Source: Desulfomicrobium sp. ZS1
GTDB lineage: Bacteria > Desulfobacterota > Desulfovibrionia > Desulfovibrionales > Desulfomicrobiaceae
Length of the DNA: 64,000 nucleotides
Assembly (NCBI RefSeq): GCF_024204645.1
Contig: NZ_CP100351.1
Coordinates: 2,046,001-2,110,000 of the forward strand
Direction: 5' to 3'
Shown here: piece after piece, positions 42,300 to 49,714 of the stretch
Numbering within the stretch: position 1 is the stretch's first letter
How the letters are laid out: each line of letters opens with the position of its first letter
Notes under the pieces: generated by a model
Told to the model about the DNA's origin: nothing
What the model saw: the letters and a program-made list of their open reading frames with translations, nothing else
Database searches by the model: none
Translations under genes and position numbers: made by a program

Positions 42300-45186
42300 G
42301 ATGGTAGAGAAAGTGCTGGCGTCCGTAAAAAAAGAAACGGATCGGCAGTATTTTTTTTCTAGATTGCGTAATCCTCTGTGGGTAGAACCATTACGCGAGC
42401 GGGGTTACTTCAATAGCCCTCCAGGAATGAAGCGTCTTCCTGATGGATATGTGCAATATCCTCATTGGCCTGAGATGACATATTTGGTGTACATTGCAGA
42501 TGATGCGCCAGATCAAGTGATTCAGATAGTTCAATCTCTTCCAAAATCAGACAATCCGCGAGTTTATGAGAATATTCTTGATATAGCTCTTAAGATAAAT
42601 AGCGCAGATTCAGCTAAGTTGCTCCGGAAAATTATTGAATATCTTGAACTTAATCATCAATTACATACTCGTCGCTTTTCTGCGCTACTTCAACATTGGA
42701 CAAATCTTGGACTCTTTTATGAAGCTTTTGAGATAGCTAAGAAACTCATTCGGTTTCGAGAAGATCCCAGAAAGCGAGATAAAGAGCAGATCCGCAAGAA
42801 GACCCCAAATGCTCCTGGATCAATACTTGATCCCGCCCCTCGTTTTCATCAGGGAGAATATCTGGAAATCCTTGAAAAAGGTGTTCGTCCCTTGGCCGAG
42901 AGTAAGCCCCTTCAGGTTGCTGGTATGTTGATTGACGCAGTTGCAGGCATGATCCAAATGGGAACGCATTTGGATGATTTTGAAAAAGGGAAGGATGAAG
43001 ATTTTTCGGAAATCTGGTGTCGACGGTTGGATAAACCAAATCGTGATCATGAGGATGTGAAGGAAATTCTGGTGCAGGCGATGGTCTATGCCTGTGAGCA
43101 AGTCTATGATCACGCCCCGGAATCCATCGCAGCTTTGGACAAGGTGCTACGAAACCAACGTTGGAAGATTTTCAAGAGGCTTCGCCAGCACCTTTACGCA
43201 TTACACCCAAATGACCAGACCTTGCCGTGGATACGTGAATTGATTCTAGCGTACAATCACTATTCTAACGGCAAATACAGCTATGAACTTCAATTAATGA
43301 TTCGTCGTGCCAGTGAACGGTTTGGACATAGTTTGCTAAGTGAAGACATAAGTTCTGATATTTTCGCCACAATCCTAGAGGGTCCTTCAAAAGAAGAATT
43401 CCAAAAATGGATGGGCGAGAACTATAGTGAAGAGGCATTTCAGCAGCGCCAACGCCATTTCCACCGCGTGCAGCTTCGCCCTTTTGCAGCTTTGTTGAGA
43501 GGAAAAATCCGGCAATATTTCGAGGAACTCGATAGCATAGAAGGGGCAAAAGTCATTACAGACGACAGTTATGCGCCCTATGGCGAGATGGTCGTTGGTT
43601 CTGTTAGCTATCGTAGCCCAAAGTCCATTGAGGAGCTTGAAAGTTTCGCGAATGAGGGTCTTTTGACTTATCTCAACGATTGGGCCGAGGAGAATAGAGA
43701 GCACCAAGAAAAGAACAATTGGTTAGTAGAGACTAATTTCTCAGCACTTGCAGGCGTTTTTCAAACTTTCTTCAAAGAAAAGATTTCGCGTGATGAAGCA
43801 CGTCTGACCTATTGGTTGACAAACCGCGACAAAATTGAACGGCCGATCTATGTCGCCGCGATACTCAAGGCCATGCTTGAGCTCATCAAGGAAAAGGATT
43901 TTGACAACCTAGACAGATGGTTGGAATTTTGTACATGGGTTTTGTCACATCCAGACTCAATGCGAATGGACGGTCAACCTGAGCCGCAGGACGAATCACG
44001 CGATCATCCAGACTGGGGAAGCTCACGCCGGGCCGTGGTTGATTTCATCGACGCATGTGTAAACAAGGATACGGAAGCGCCTATTTCAGCAAGGGATGGT
44101 CTTGTAAAATTACTTCGGCAAGCGTGTAGTCAGTTTGACTGGCGACTTGATCAAGACCGCCCCGTGCTGCTCAACCGGGATGATCCAATTACCGAGGCCA
44201 TTAATAATACTCGCAGCAGGGCGCTTGAATCTCTCATTAATTTCGGATTCTGGGTTCGCCGCCAACTGCCCGAAGATCCCGTTATTGAAGTGACATCCAT
44301 ACTTGCAAGCCGGATTGCAGAAGATACAGAATGCCCGTTAAGGCGACCCGAGAGAGCGTTGCTTGGATTGCACTTTGGCAGATTGTGCTTTCTCAGTAAT
44401 GACTGGTCTATTGAACAAAAACACGCGATTTTCCCTCAAGAACAATGGGATGTTTGGCGTGATGCGTTCGGAAATTTCATTCTGTACAATAGTCCGTTTA
44501 AGGCGACATATGAAGTCTTACGGAGTGATTTCGAATTCGCTCTTGAGAATCTGGACCGATTGGCGTCCGCTGAGGACGACGGTAAAGAAGTCGTCGATAG
44601 GATCGGCCAACATCTTTTTACCTATTACCTTTGGGAAGTCTTCCCGCTTACCGGGGCGGATAGCTTGTTGGAACGTTATTACAGTAAAACCAATGGTGAT
44701 CGACAGCGCTGGGCGCAACTTTTTGACCATGTTGGACGTTCACTGAACAACAGTGGAAAACGCTTGGACAAGGAACTGACCGACCGCGCGGTTGCCTATT
44801 TTGATTGGCGTTTAGAAGCAGCCGAACCGCAAGAACTTCAGGAATTCACCTTTTGGCTGGAAGCGGAATGTCTGGACCCGGAATGGCGATTGCGCTCTTT
44901 TTCGAAAGTCCTTTCTGTTGTAAAGGAAAAGGATGAAGGACATTACATGGAAGTAGAAACCTTATCTAAGATGCTTCAAGATCACCTTGCATTAGTCGCC
45001 GAGTGTTTCGCGAAAATTACGGACGTGATGGACCGAGACAAACATCTCTTCGTTTCAGAAGACGAGGCCAAACCTATTCTCAAGGCTGGCTTGAAAGCTC
45101 AAGACCCTAAGACCCGTGAAAATGCAGAACGCGCCAGGGAAAATCTTTTGCGCCTCGGTCGATTTGATTTTCTGAATTTGGAGTGA
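42271..45186 (+). CDS. Unknown protein B of the restriction-locus insert, 971 residues, helical scaffold
   Basis: No characterised family recognised. I see no Walker A, DExx-box or nuclease motif, no signal peptide and no membrane segment. The protein is a long run of amphipathic helices with many Leu, Trp and Phe, suggesting a HEAT/TPR-like scaffold. Residues about 25-75 contain FFSRLRNPLWVEPLRERGYF, then an FNSPP turn and YPHWPEMTYLVYIA; I recall similar NPxWxxPLxxxGFF segments in large unannotated bacterial proteins. A second distinctive part is LFTYYLWEVFPLTGADSLLE (about 788-807). The gene is AT-rich at the start and more balanced later. A sensor or effector scaffold of a defence module is a plausible inference. 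Confidence 0.75.
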   Translation: MKSWTPPTFEMVEKVLASVKKETDRQYFFSRLRNPLWVEPLRERGYFNSPPGMKRLPDGYVQYPHWPEMTYLVYIADDAPDQVIQIVQSLPKSDNPRVYENILDIALKINSADSAKLLRKIIEYLELNHQLHTRRFSALLQHWTNLGLFYEAFEIAKKLIRFREDPRKRDKEQIRKKTPNAPGSILDPAPRFHQGEYLEILEKGVRPLAESKPLQVAGMLIDAVAGMIQMGTHLDDFEKGKDEDFSEIWCRRLDKPNRDHEDVKEILVQAMVYACEQVYDHAPESIAALDKVLRNQRWKIFKRLRQHLYALHPNDQTLPWIRELILAYNHYSNGKYSYELQLMIRRASERFGHSLLSEDISSDIFATILEGPSKEEFQKWMGENYSEEAFQQRQRHFHRVQLRPFAALLRGKIRQYFEELDSIEGAKVITDDSYAPYGEMVVGSVSYRSPKSIEELESFANEGLLTYLNDWAEENREHQEKNNWLVETNFSALAGVFQTFFKEKISRDEARLTYWLTNRDKIERPIYVAAILKAMLELIKEKDFDNLDRWLEFCTWVLSHPDSMRMDGQPEPQDESRDHPDWGSSRRAVVDFIDACVNKDTEAPISARDGLVKLLRQACSQFDWRLDQDRPVLLNRDDPITEAINNTRSRALESLINFGFWVRRQLPEDPVIEVTSILASRIAEDTECPLRRPERALLGLHFGRLCFLSNDWSIEQKHAIFPQEQWDVWRDAFGNFILYNSPFKATYEVLRSDFEFALENLDRLASAEDDGKEVVDRIGQHLFTYYLWEVFPLTGADSLLERYYSKTNGDRQRWAQLFDHVGRSLNNSGKRLDKELTDRAVAYFDWRLEAAEPQELQEFTFWLEAECLDPEWRLRSFSKVLSVVKEKDEGHYMEVETLSKMLQDHLALVAECFAKITDVMDRDKHLFVSEDEAKPILKAGLKAQDPKTRENAERARENLLRLGRFDFLNLE

Positions 45187-45305
45187 GTGCAAGAATATTG
45201 GTTTTTCGTCGTTTGATTTGGAATTCATGAAGCCACCACGAGCTGAATCGGGCTACCTAAAAAGCGGATCGAAGCTGCTACTCTCAAACTCACACAGACA
45301 GTTGG
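45187..45305. other. Spacer between convergent insert and toxin-antitoxin genes
   Basis: I see no gene, terminator or repeat in this 119-nt stretch, which is AT-rich like the preceding gene. Confidence 0.3.
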
Positions 45306-45680
45306 CTAAAGAAACACCCTGTAGTCCACCTTCAGCACTTCAGCCAGCCGTCTGGCCCTCTCCTTGCCGATGGCGCGCCGGTTGTTCTCCATCTCGGAAA
45401 TATGCCGACGCGCAATCCCCGAGGCCTCGGCAAGCTGTTCCTGGGTCATGTCTTCCTTATAACGGGCACCTTTCAGTAATGCACCAACCGTACTGTCAGG
45501 AAAGACCTCTTCCAACGTGAAAAGCTCGTCGCCCTCGGCGCTGACCTCGCGCACCTGCTCCCCGGTCCTGTTCAGGAGGTCCGCGATGACCTTGCTGATC
45601 CGCAGGGCATCTTTGGACGGAACGCGCAGACAAATATCAGTCAGTCCCTCAGTATGGGGCTTTCTCATGAGTTCCAACAT
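45306..45680 (-). CDS. XRE-family antitoxin (HigA-like)
   Basis: A 124-residue protein with a C-terminal Cro/C1-type helix-turn-helix: MTQEQLAEASGIARRHISEM then ENNRRAIGKERARRLAEVLK (about 78-117). The N-terminal half (LRVPSKDALRISKVIADLL) is the toxin-binding side in such proteins. GGAGG lies 6 nt before the ATG at 45680, which is inside the toxin gene; the overlap of 32 nt fits a toxin-first HigBA order. It should neutralise the toxin and repress the shared promoter. Confidence 0.85.
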   Translation of the reverse strand: MLELMRKPHTEGLTDICLRVPSKDALRISKVIADLLNRTGEQVREVSAEGDELFTLEEVFPDSTVGALLKGARYKEDMTQEQLAEASGIARRHISEMENNRRAIGKERARRLAEVLKVDYRVFL

Positions 45681-45933
45681 AGCGCACCTCCACAATTTGA
45701 ATGCTCTTTTCGGATTCCTTCCAGACCGCGACGTAGCGCGGCTTACCCTTGTTCAGGTGGCAGTGATGAAAGCCGGGCATCCCTTGAAGTTTGCCGTAAT
45801 GATACCAGTTTCCCCGAACTGGCCCGGATGACCGAATCTCCAGCATGAGCACGTTCAGCGCGGTTTGAACCCGAGCGGGCAATTGTTCCGCCTGCTTTTT
45901 AGCTTTGCCAGTAACAAGGACAATCCATGCCAT
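45649..45933 (-). CDS. RelE/HigB-like toxin
   Basis: A 94-residue protein of the RelE/ParE superfamily. It begins MAWIVLVTGKAKKQAEQLPA, has the conserved basic strands LQGMPGFHHCHLNKGKPRYV (about 49-68) and ends with VAVWKESEKSIQIVEVRYVG. The family usually cleaves mRNA at the ribosome. AAGG lies 7 nt before the ATG. The antitoxin gene overlaps its 3' end. The pair lies on the strand opposite to the restriction locus, near the right edge of the accessory region, where it may stabilise the region. Confidence 0.85.
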   Translation of the reverse strand: MAWIVLVTGKAKKQAEQLPARVQTALNVLMLEIRSSGPVRGNWYHYGKLQGMPGFHHCHLNKGKPRYVAVWKESEKSIQIVEVRYVGTHEKAPY

Positions 45934-45939
45934 ATATGT

Positions 45940-45952
45940 ACCTTATTTAGGT
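45940..45952. promoter_or_regulatory. Candidate autoregulatory operator of the toxin-antitoxin pair
   Basis: ACCT-TATTT-AGGT is a short inverted repeat that overlaps the toxin's ribosome site. Binding of the HTH antitoxin here is inferred by analogy with other toxin-antitoxin pairs. Confidence 0.3.
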
Positions 45953-46002
45953 GCAAACAAACACGAGGTCAAGGTGATTTAACGCAGTCCTCTTGCCAAA
46001 CT

Positions 46003-46116
46003 TGGCCGCGCCTGTATTTCCACCTCAGAGCGGACTGGGATGAAGACTATCCGGCCATCGTTGACAGAACAATGGAGGACGCTACTGATCTTTCCCCAAA
46101 ATCTCCCTATTTTTGA
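46003..46116 (+). other. Coding-like remnant at the right junction
   Basis: A frame without its own start reads LYFHLRADWDEDYPAIVD and ends SPKSPYF before TGA. Its composition looks coding. It may be the 3' end of a gene cut by arrival of the accessory region, or chance. Confidence 0.2.
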
Positions 46117-46184
46117 CATGGCTCAAAGCGGCCTTATCCAGAAGCCCCTAGACAGGACTCACGCAACAAACAGCGGAGGAACGC

Positions 46185-46994
46185 ATGAAAAGAAAAATCA
46201 TTGAAATAGACGAAGAAAAGTGCACGGGCTGCGGCCAGTGCGTGACTGGATGCGCCGAGGGCGCTTTGGCCATCATCGACGGCAAGGCCAAGATCGTGAG
46301 GGATATGTTTTGTGACGGGCTCGGGGCCTGCATCGGGCATTGCCCCGAGGACGCCCTGCACATCATCGAGCGCGAAGCCGACGATTTCGACGAGGAAGCG
46401 GCCATGGAGCATGTGCGCAAAATAGGCGGCGTCGAGGCCCTGGTTCACGGAGCGGGCCACGGCGGCTGCCCATCGGCCCAGGTTTCGACCCGCGCGGCCG
46501 GTCATGGCGGCTGCCCTTCCGCCGGCATGATGCGCATGACCCCGTGCGAGCAGGCCAACGTGCCCGCGGGCCAGGTCGGTTCGGCCCTGTCCCACTGGCC
46601 CGTGCAGATCCGGCTCGTTCCGCCGCACGCGCCTTTCCTGCAAGACGCGGATCTCTTGATCGCCGGAGACTGCTGCCCCGTGGCCACTCCGGATTTCCAC
46701 GGACGCTTCCTGGCCGGACGCACGGTCATGATCGGCTGCCCCAAGTTCGACAACGCCGGGGAATATGTGGAGCGCCTGACCCAGGTCTTTGCCCAGAACA
46801 GGATCAAATCCGTAACCATTCTGGAGATGGAAGTGCCCTGCTGCTCCGGCTTGTCGCGCATCGTGGGACAGGCCCTGGCCAACGGCGGAAAGGACATTCC
46901 CGCAGTGCGGGCCATCGTGGCCAGGGACGGCAAGGTCAGTGAGGAGAAATTCACCCCCCCGGCGACAGCTCCTCAGGGATTGACCCGGCTCTAA
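46185..46994 (+). CDS. 4Fe-4S ferredoxin-domain protein with cysteine-rich C-terminal part
   Basis: A 269-residue cytosolic Fe-S protein. The N-terminus is a two-cluster ferredoxin domain (CTGCGQCVTGCAEGAL at about 14-29, CDGLGACIGHCPEDAL at about 44-59). A linker follows in which AGHGGCPSA occurs twice 19 residues apart (about 89 and 108). The C-terminal part has GDCCPV, MIGCPKFDN and EVPCCSGLSRI, further cysteine sites. This resembles electron-transfer proteins of anaerobes that lack a known partner. AGCGGAGG lies about 6 nt before the ATG. It is convergent with an EamA exporter gene. Confidence 0.88.
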   Translation: MKRKIIEIDEEKCTGCGQCVTGCAEGALAIIDGKAKIVRDMFCDGLGACIGHCPEDALHIIEREADDFDEEAAMEHVRKIGGVEALVHGAGHGGCPSAQVSTRAAGHGGCPSAGMMRMTPCEQANVPAGQVGSALSHWPVQIRLVPPHAPFLQDADLLIAGDCCPVATPDFHGRFLAGRTVMIGCPKFDNAGEYVERLTQVFAQNRIKSVTILEMEVPCCSGLSRIVGQALANGGKDIPAVRAIVARDGKVSEEKFTPPATAPQGLTRL

Positions 46995-47036
46995 GTCCAG
47001 CCACAAGCTTTGGGAAGCATCATGCGCCTCACGAGC

Positions 47037-48029
47037 TTACCTTTTCCAGTCCCGGTCGCGCACTGGTACAAAAGCCTCTTCCGGCACAGCGAGGGGCTGT
47101 GCAAGGACACCCTCTTCCGCCATAACGCGGTGGAGGGTGTTTTTGCGTTCACGCTCCGGCCACTGCTGACACAGCAGCACGCCGGCAAAGACCACTGCCA
47201 CCCCGACAAGCTGCCAGGCGGTAAGACGCTCGCCCAGACACAACCAGCCCAGCAGCATGGAAAAGACGGGAATGAGATTGACGAAGGCCGAAGCCTGCCA
47301 GGCCGGAAGCTTGCTGATCCCATAGTTGTAGAAACCGTACGCCCCGATGCTTATACATACGCACAAGTACAGCACGGCCAGACTGGGGCCTGGCGGGAAG
47401 GCCTGGGGCATCACGGTCGTCGGCAGAAAAAGAAGCGGCAAAAAAAAGACCGTACCCACCATGGACTGTACAGCGGTCAAAAACCAGGGGGAGTAGCGGG
47501 AGCAGAGCTTTTTCATGCTCACGGTGTAGCCCGCCGCGCAGAACATGGCCAACAGCTCCAGAAAATTGCCGAAGAGCGGTCGCGGAGCCGCCTCCGTGGC
47601 CACTCCGGAAACGCTGACCCAGACCACTCCCGCCAGGGCCAGGATCAGGCCCGACCATGAGCGGACGGTCAGGCGCTCGCCCAGGAAAAATCCGGCGCAG
47701 ACCGCGACCAGAACGGGCAGCGTGGCCGCGACCATTCCTGCCTGGGAAGCCGAGGTCAGGGTCAGGGCCTGGCCCTCGAACACGAAATAGAAACACGGTT
47801 CGCACAAGGCCATAAAGATCATGAAGCCCAGATCTTCCCGGCGCAGATTCTGCGGACGCCAGCGCGGCAGCACGAGCAGAAACAGAAAAGCCGAAAGGGC
47901 CATGCGCATAAAAACAACAACTATGGGATCAAAAAACATCACCGCGTACTTGAAGGCCACAAAAGAACTGCCCCAAAGCAGCATGCCGACAAACAGAGAA
48001 ATAAAAGGAAGGGCTGAAAAAATTGGCAT
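47037..48029 (-). CDS. EamA-family (DMT superfamily) transporter
   Basis: A 330-residue inner-membrane protein with ten predicted helices in two EamA repeats (about 8-140 and 160-300). Typical segments are FVGMLLWGSSFVAFKYAVMF in the first helix, VLVAVCAGFFLGERLT closing repeat one, and LIPVFSMLLGWLCLGERLTA closing repeat two. The family exports amino acids or other metabolites; the substrate is unknown. The ATG at 48029 is preferred over one at 48047 because GGTGGA precedes it at 6 nt and the protein then starts at the first helix. A C-terminal tail of about 40 residues is hydrophilic. Confidence 0.88.
   Translation of the reverse strand: MPIFSALPFISLFVGMLLWGSSFVAFKYAVMFFDPIVVVFMRMALSAFLFLLVLPRWRPQNLRREDLGFMIFMALCEPCFYFVFEGQALTLTSASQAGMVAATLPVLVAVCAGFFLGERLTVRSWSGLILALAGVVWVSVSGVATEAAPRPLFGNFLELLAMFCAAGYTVSMKKLCSRYSPWFLTAVQSMVGTVFFLPLLFLPTTVMPQAFPPGPSLAVLYLCVCISIGAYGFYNYGISKLPAWQASAFVNLIPVFSMLLGWLCLGERLTAWQLVGVAVVFAGVLLCQQWPERERKNTLHRVMAEEGVLAQPLAVPEEAFVPVRDRDWKR
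47107..47145 (+). terminator. Terminator of the Fe-S protein gene, inside the convergent EamA gene
   Basis: ACACCCTC (47107-47114) pairs with GAGGGTGT (47133-47140), with an inner CCGC/GCGG stem and TTTTTG after it. It lies 113 nt beyond the Fe-S gene stop, within the 3' coding part of the opposite-strand exporter. Confidence 0.55.
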
Positions 48030-48130
48030 CACGATCCACCAAAGCATGCATAATAGCAGTATATTTTAAAAAAAAGCTTGCATAGAATTACGGCTGCACC
48101 TACGTATTAAGCGAAGACTCATAAATAATC

Positions 48131-49642
48131 ATGAGTATCCGGCCCTCTTCCGACAACTTTTCGAAAAGCAGACATTCCATGCACGACTCACCTTTTGAAA
48201 ACATGTCCGAAACTGCGCAGCACTTCAGTACTCCGCAGCTTGAAGACATTTTTCAATCTGTCTTGAGCGACATACAAAACCATCGTCTGCTGAGTTGTGT
48301 GATCGGATTTCCAAAATCAGGCAAGACATTTTTTCTGAACCGCCTTGCGTCAGCCCAGAATGCCCATACACTAAGCATCACCGCATCATCTGGACAGACA
48401 CTTTCCCAAACAATAAATGAGAAATTGTCACCCGAGAAGGAAAATAAAGCGGCTTTGACCCAACTGCTTCGCGAGAAGAAGCACGTTATTCTCTTCGTCG
48501 ACAATTCCCATCTGCTTACGGATGCGGATTTCGCATTCCTGGGTGGCCTCTTCAGCCTGACAAGGCACCTCTCGACAGTGCTGCAGGTCGTTCTGGTCGG
48601 AAACGGCGAAATCGTGCACAGGCTGGCCAGGCCCGAAAACAGGCCCATCTATAACATGCTCGGAGCCATCTGGACTCTCCCCAAGCTGAACCGCGAACAA
48701 TCCCTGGCCTACATCCGCTTTCTTCTCGACGGCGCCGGACTGGATACAGACCTCATCGGCAATCCCGAGGCAGTGGCCAAACGCGCTGCGGGAGTGATCG
48801 GCATCCTGCGCATGCTGACCATGACCCTGGCACTCAAGGCCCTGCATTCGGATCACTCCTGCGACGCGGAAGAGGCCCTGAATTTCAAAAGTAACTGCCC
48901 GGAAACAGAGGAAAAACCGGACGATGCCATGCCGACACAAAATATGGCCTCCGGCAATTCCGTGATGGCAGGCGTGATCCTGGCCCTGAGCATGGCGGGA
49001 ATCATCGCGATATTCCTGTTCTTTTTTTCCTGGCTCATGCCGGAAGCGCGCCTGGGAGACATGTTCTCGGCCATTACCGGCACTTCTCGGCAGGAAATAA
49101 TCGAGCCCGCGCCAGTCAGCCCCGCCCCCCCGCAAAACGTCCAGACGGCGTCCGGCTCCGTGCACTGGCAGAGCGTGGCCAAAACCGTTTTCCGCAAGCG
49201 CACAACGGACGGCCCCTATTCGCTCCAGCTCGGAGCGTATCCGACCATGGAATCCCTGCTGTTGCATCTTCCGCGTTTCATGGACCAGCAGCAGCCCCTG
49301 TTCTGGAATCACGATCAGGGCGATGGGCGCTTCTCGCTTTTCGTGGGGCGTTTCGAAAGTTTCGAACAGGCCGGAGAATTCGCGGAGCAAAACAATCTGG
49401 CCGATACGCCGGTGGTCTTCAGACCCTTTGTAGCCACGGTGGGCCCGCTCACGGATCAGCAGCAGATCAACCGTGCGAGCATGAGCCTCGGACTGCCCGA
49501 ACAGCTGGACATTTTCGAGCGCGAACTGGTCAACGGGGTCGAGATCCAGTTCGCCCTGGAACGATCCCGCGACGACGCCCTGGCGCATTGCACCCGCGCC
49601 GAACAAAAAGGGCTCTCCTGCGCCGTCACGCAATATGAATGA
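48131..49642 (+). CDS. AAA ATPase (ExeA-like) with membrane helix and SPOR domain
   Basis: A 503-residue protein with three parts. A cytoplasmic ExeA/MshM-type AAA domain has Walker A GFPKSGKT (about 59-66), Walker B HVILFVDNSHLL (about 118-129), and LVGNGEIVHRLARPENR. One membrane helix spans about 277-300. A periplasmic SPOR domain (YSLQLGAYPTMESLL to about 432) could bind denuded glycan strands. The architecture recalls DamX/ExeA proteins and suggests an ATPase acting at the septum or in envelope secretion. No clear ribosome site precedes the ATG at 48131, so in-frame ATGs at 48179 or 48203 could be used. The gene appears alone. Confidence 0.85.
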   Translation: MSIRPSSDNFSKSRHSMHDSPFENMSETAQHFSTPQLEDIFQSVLSDIQNHRLLSCVIGFPKSGKTFFLNRLASAQNAHTLSITASSGQTLSQTINEKLSPEKENKAALTQLLREKKHVILFVDNSHLLTDADFAFLGGLFSLTRHLSTVLQVVLVGNGEIVHRLARPENRPIYNMLGAIWTLPKLNREQSLAYIRFLLDGAGLDTDLIGNPEAVAKRAAGVIGILRMLTMTLALKALHSDHSCDAEEALNFKSNCPETEEKPDDAMPTQNMASGNSVMAGVILALSMAGIIAIFLFFFSWLMPEARLGDMFSAITGTSRQEIIEPAPVSPAPPQNVQTASGSVHWQSVAKTVFRKRTTDGPYSLQLGAYPTMESLLLHLPRFMDQQQPLFWNHDQGDGRFSLFVGRFESFEQAGEFAEQNNLADTPVVFRPFVATVGPLTDQQQINRASMSLGLPEQLDIFERELVNGVEIQFALERSRDDALAHCTRAEQKGLSCAVTQYE

Positions 49643-49680
49643 AAAAGGGACGACCGTGGCCCCTAAGCCGTGATCGTCCC
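49642..49680 (-). terminator. Rho-independent terminator of the phenylacetate-CoA ligase gene
   Basis: On the minus strand GGGACGA pairs with TCGTCCC around an inner ACGG/CCGT-type region and is followed by five T. It is 35 nt beyond the ligase stop. Confidence 0.75.
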
Positions 49681-49714
49681 GAAGGTCTGATCTCAATCCG
49701 CTGGCGAGAGTGCG

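Noticed and set aside
42271-45186. STAND/NACHT-type NTPase
   Set aside because: The overall helical style suggested this, but no Walker A or Walker B motif is visible anywhere in the 971 residues.
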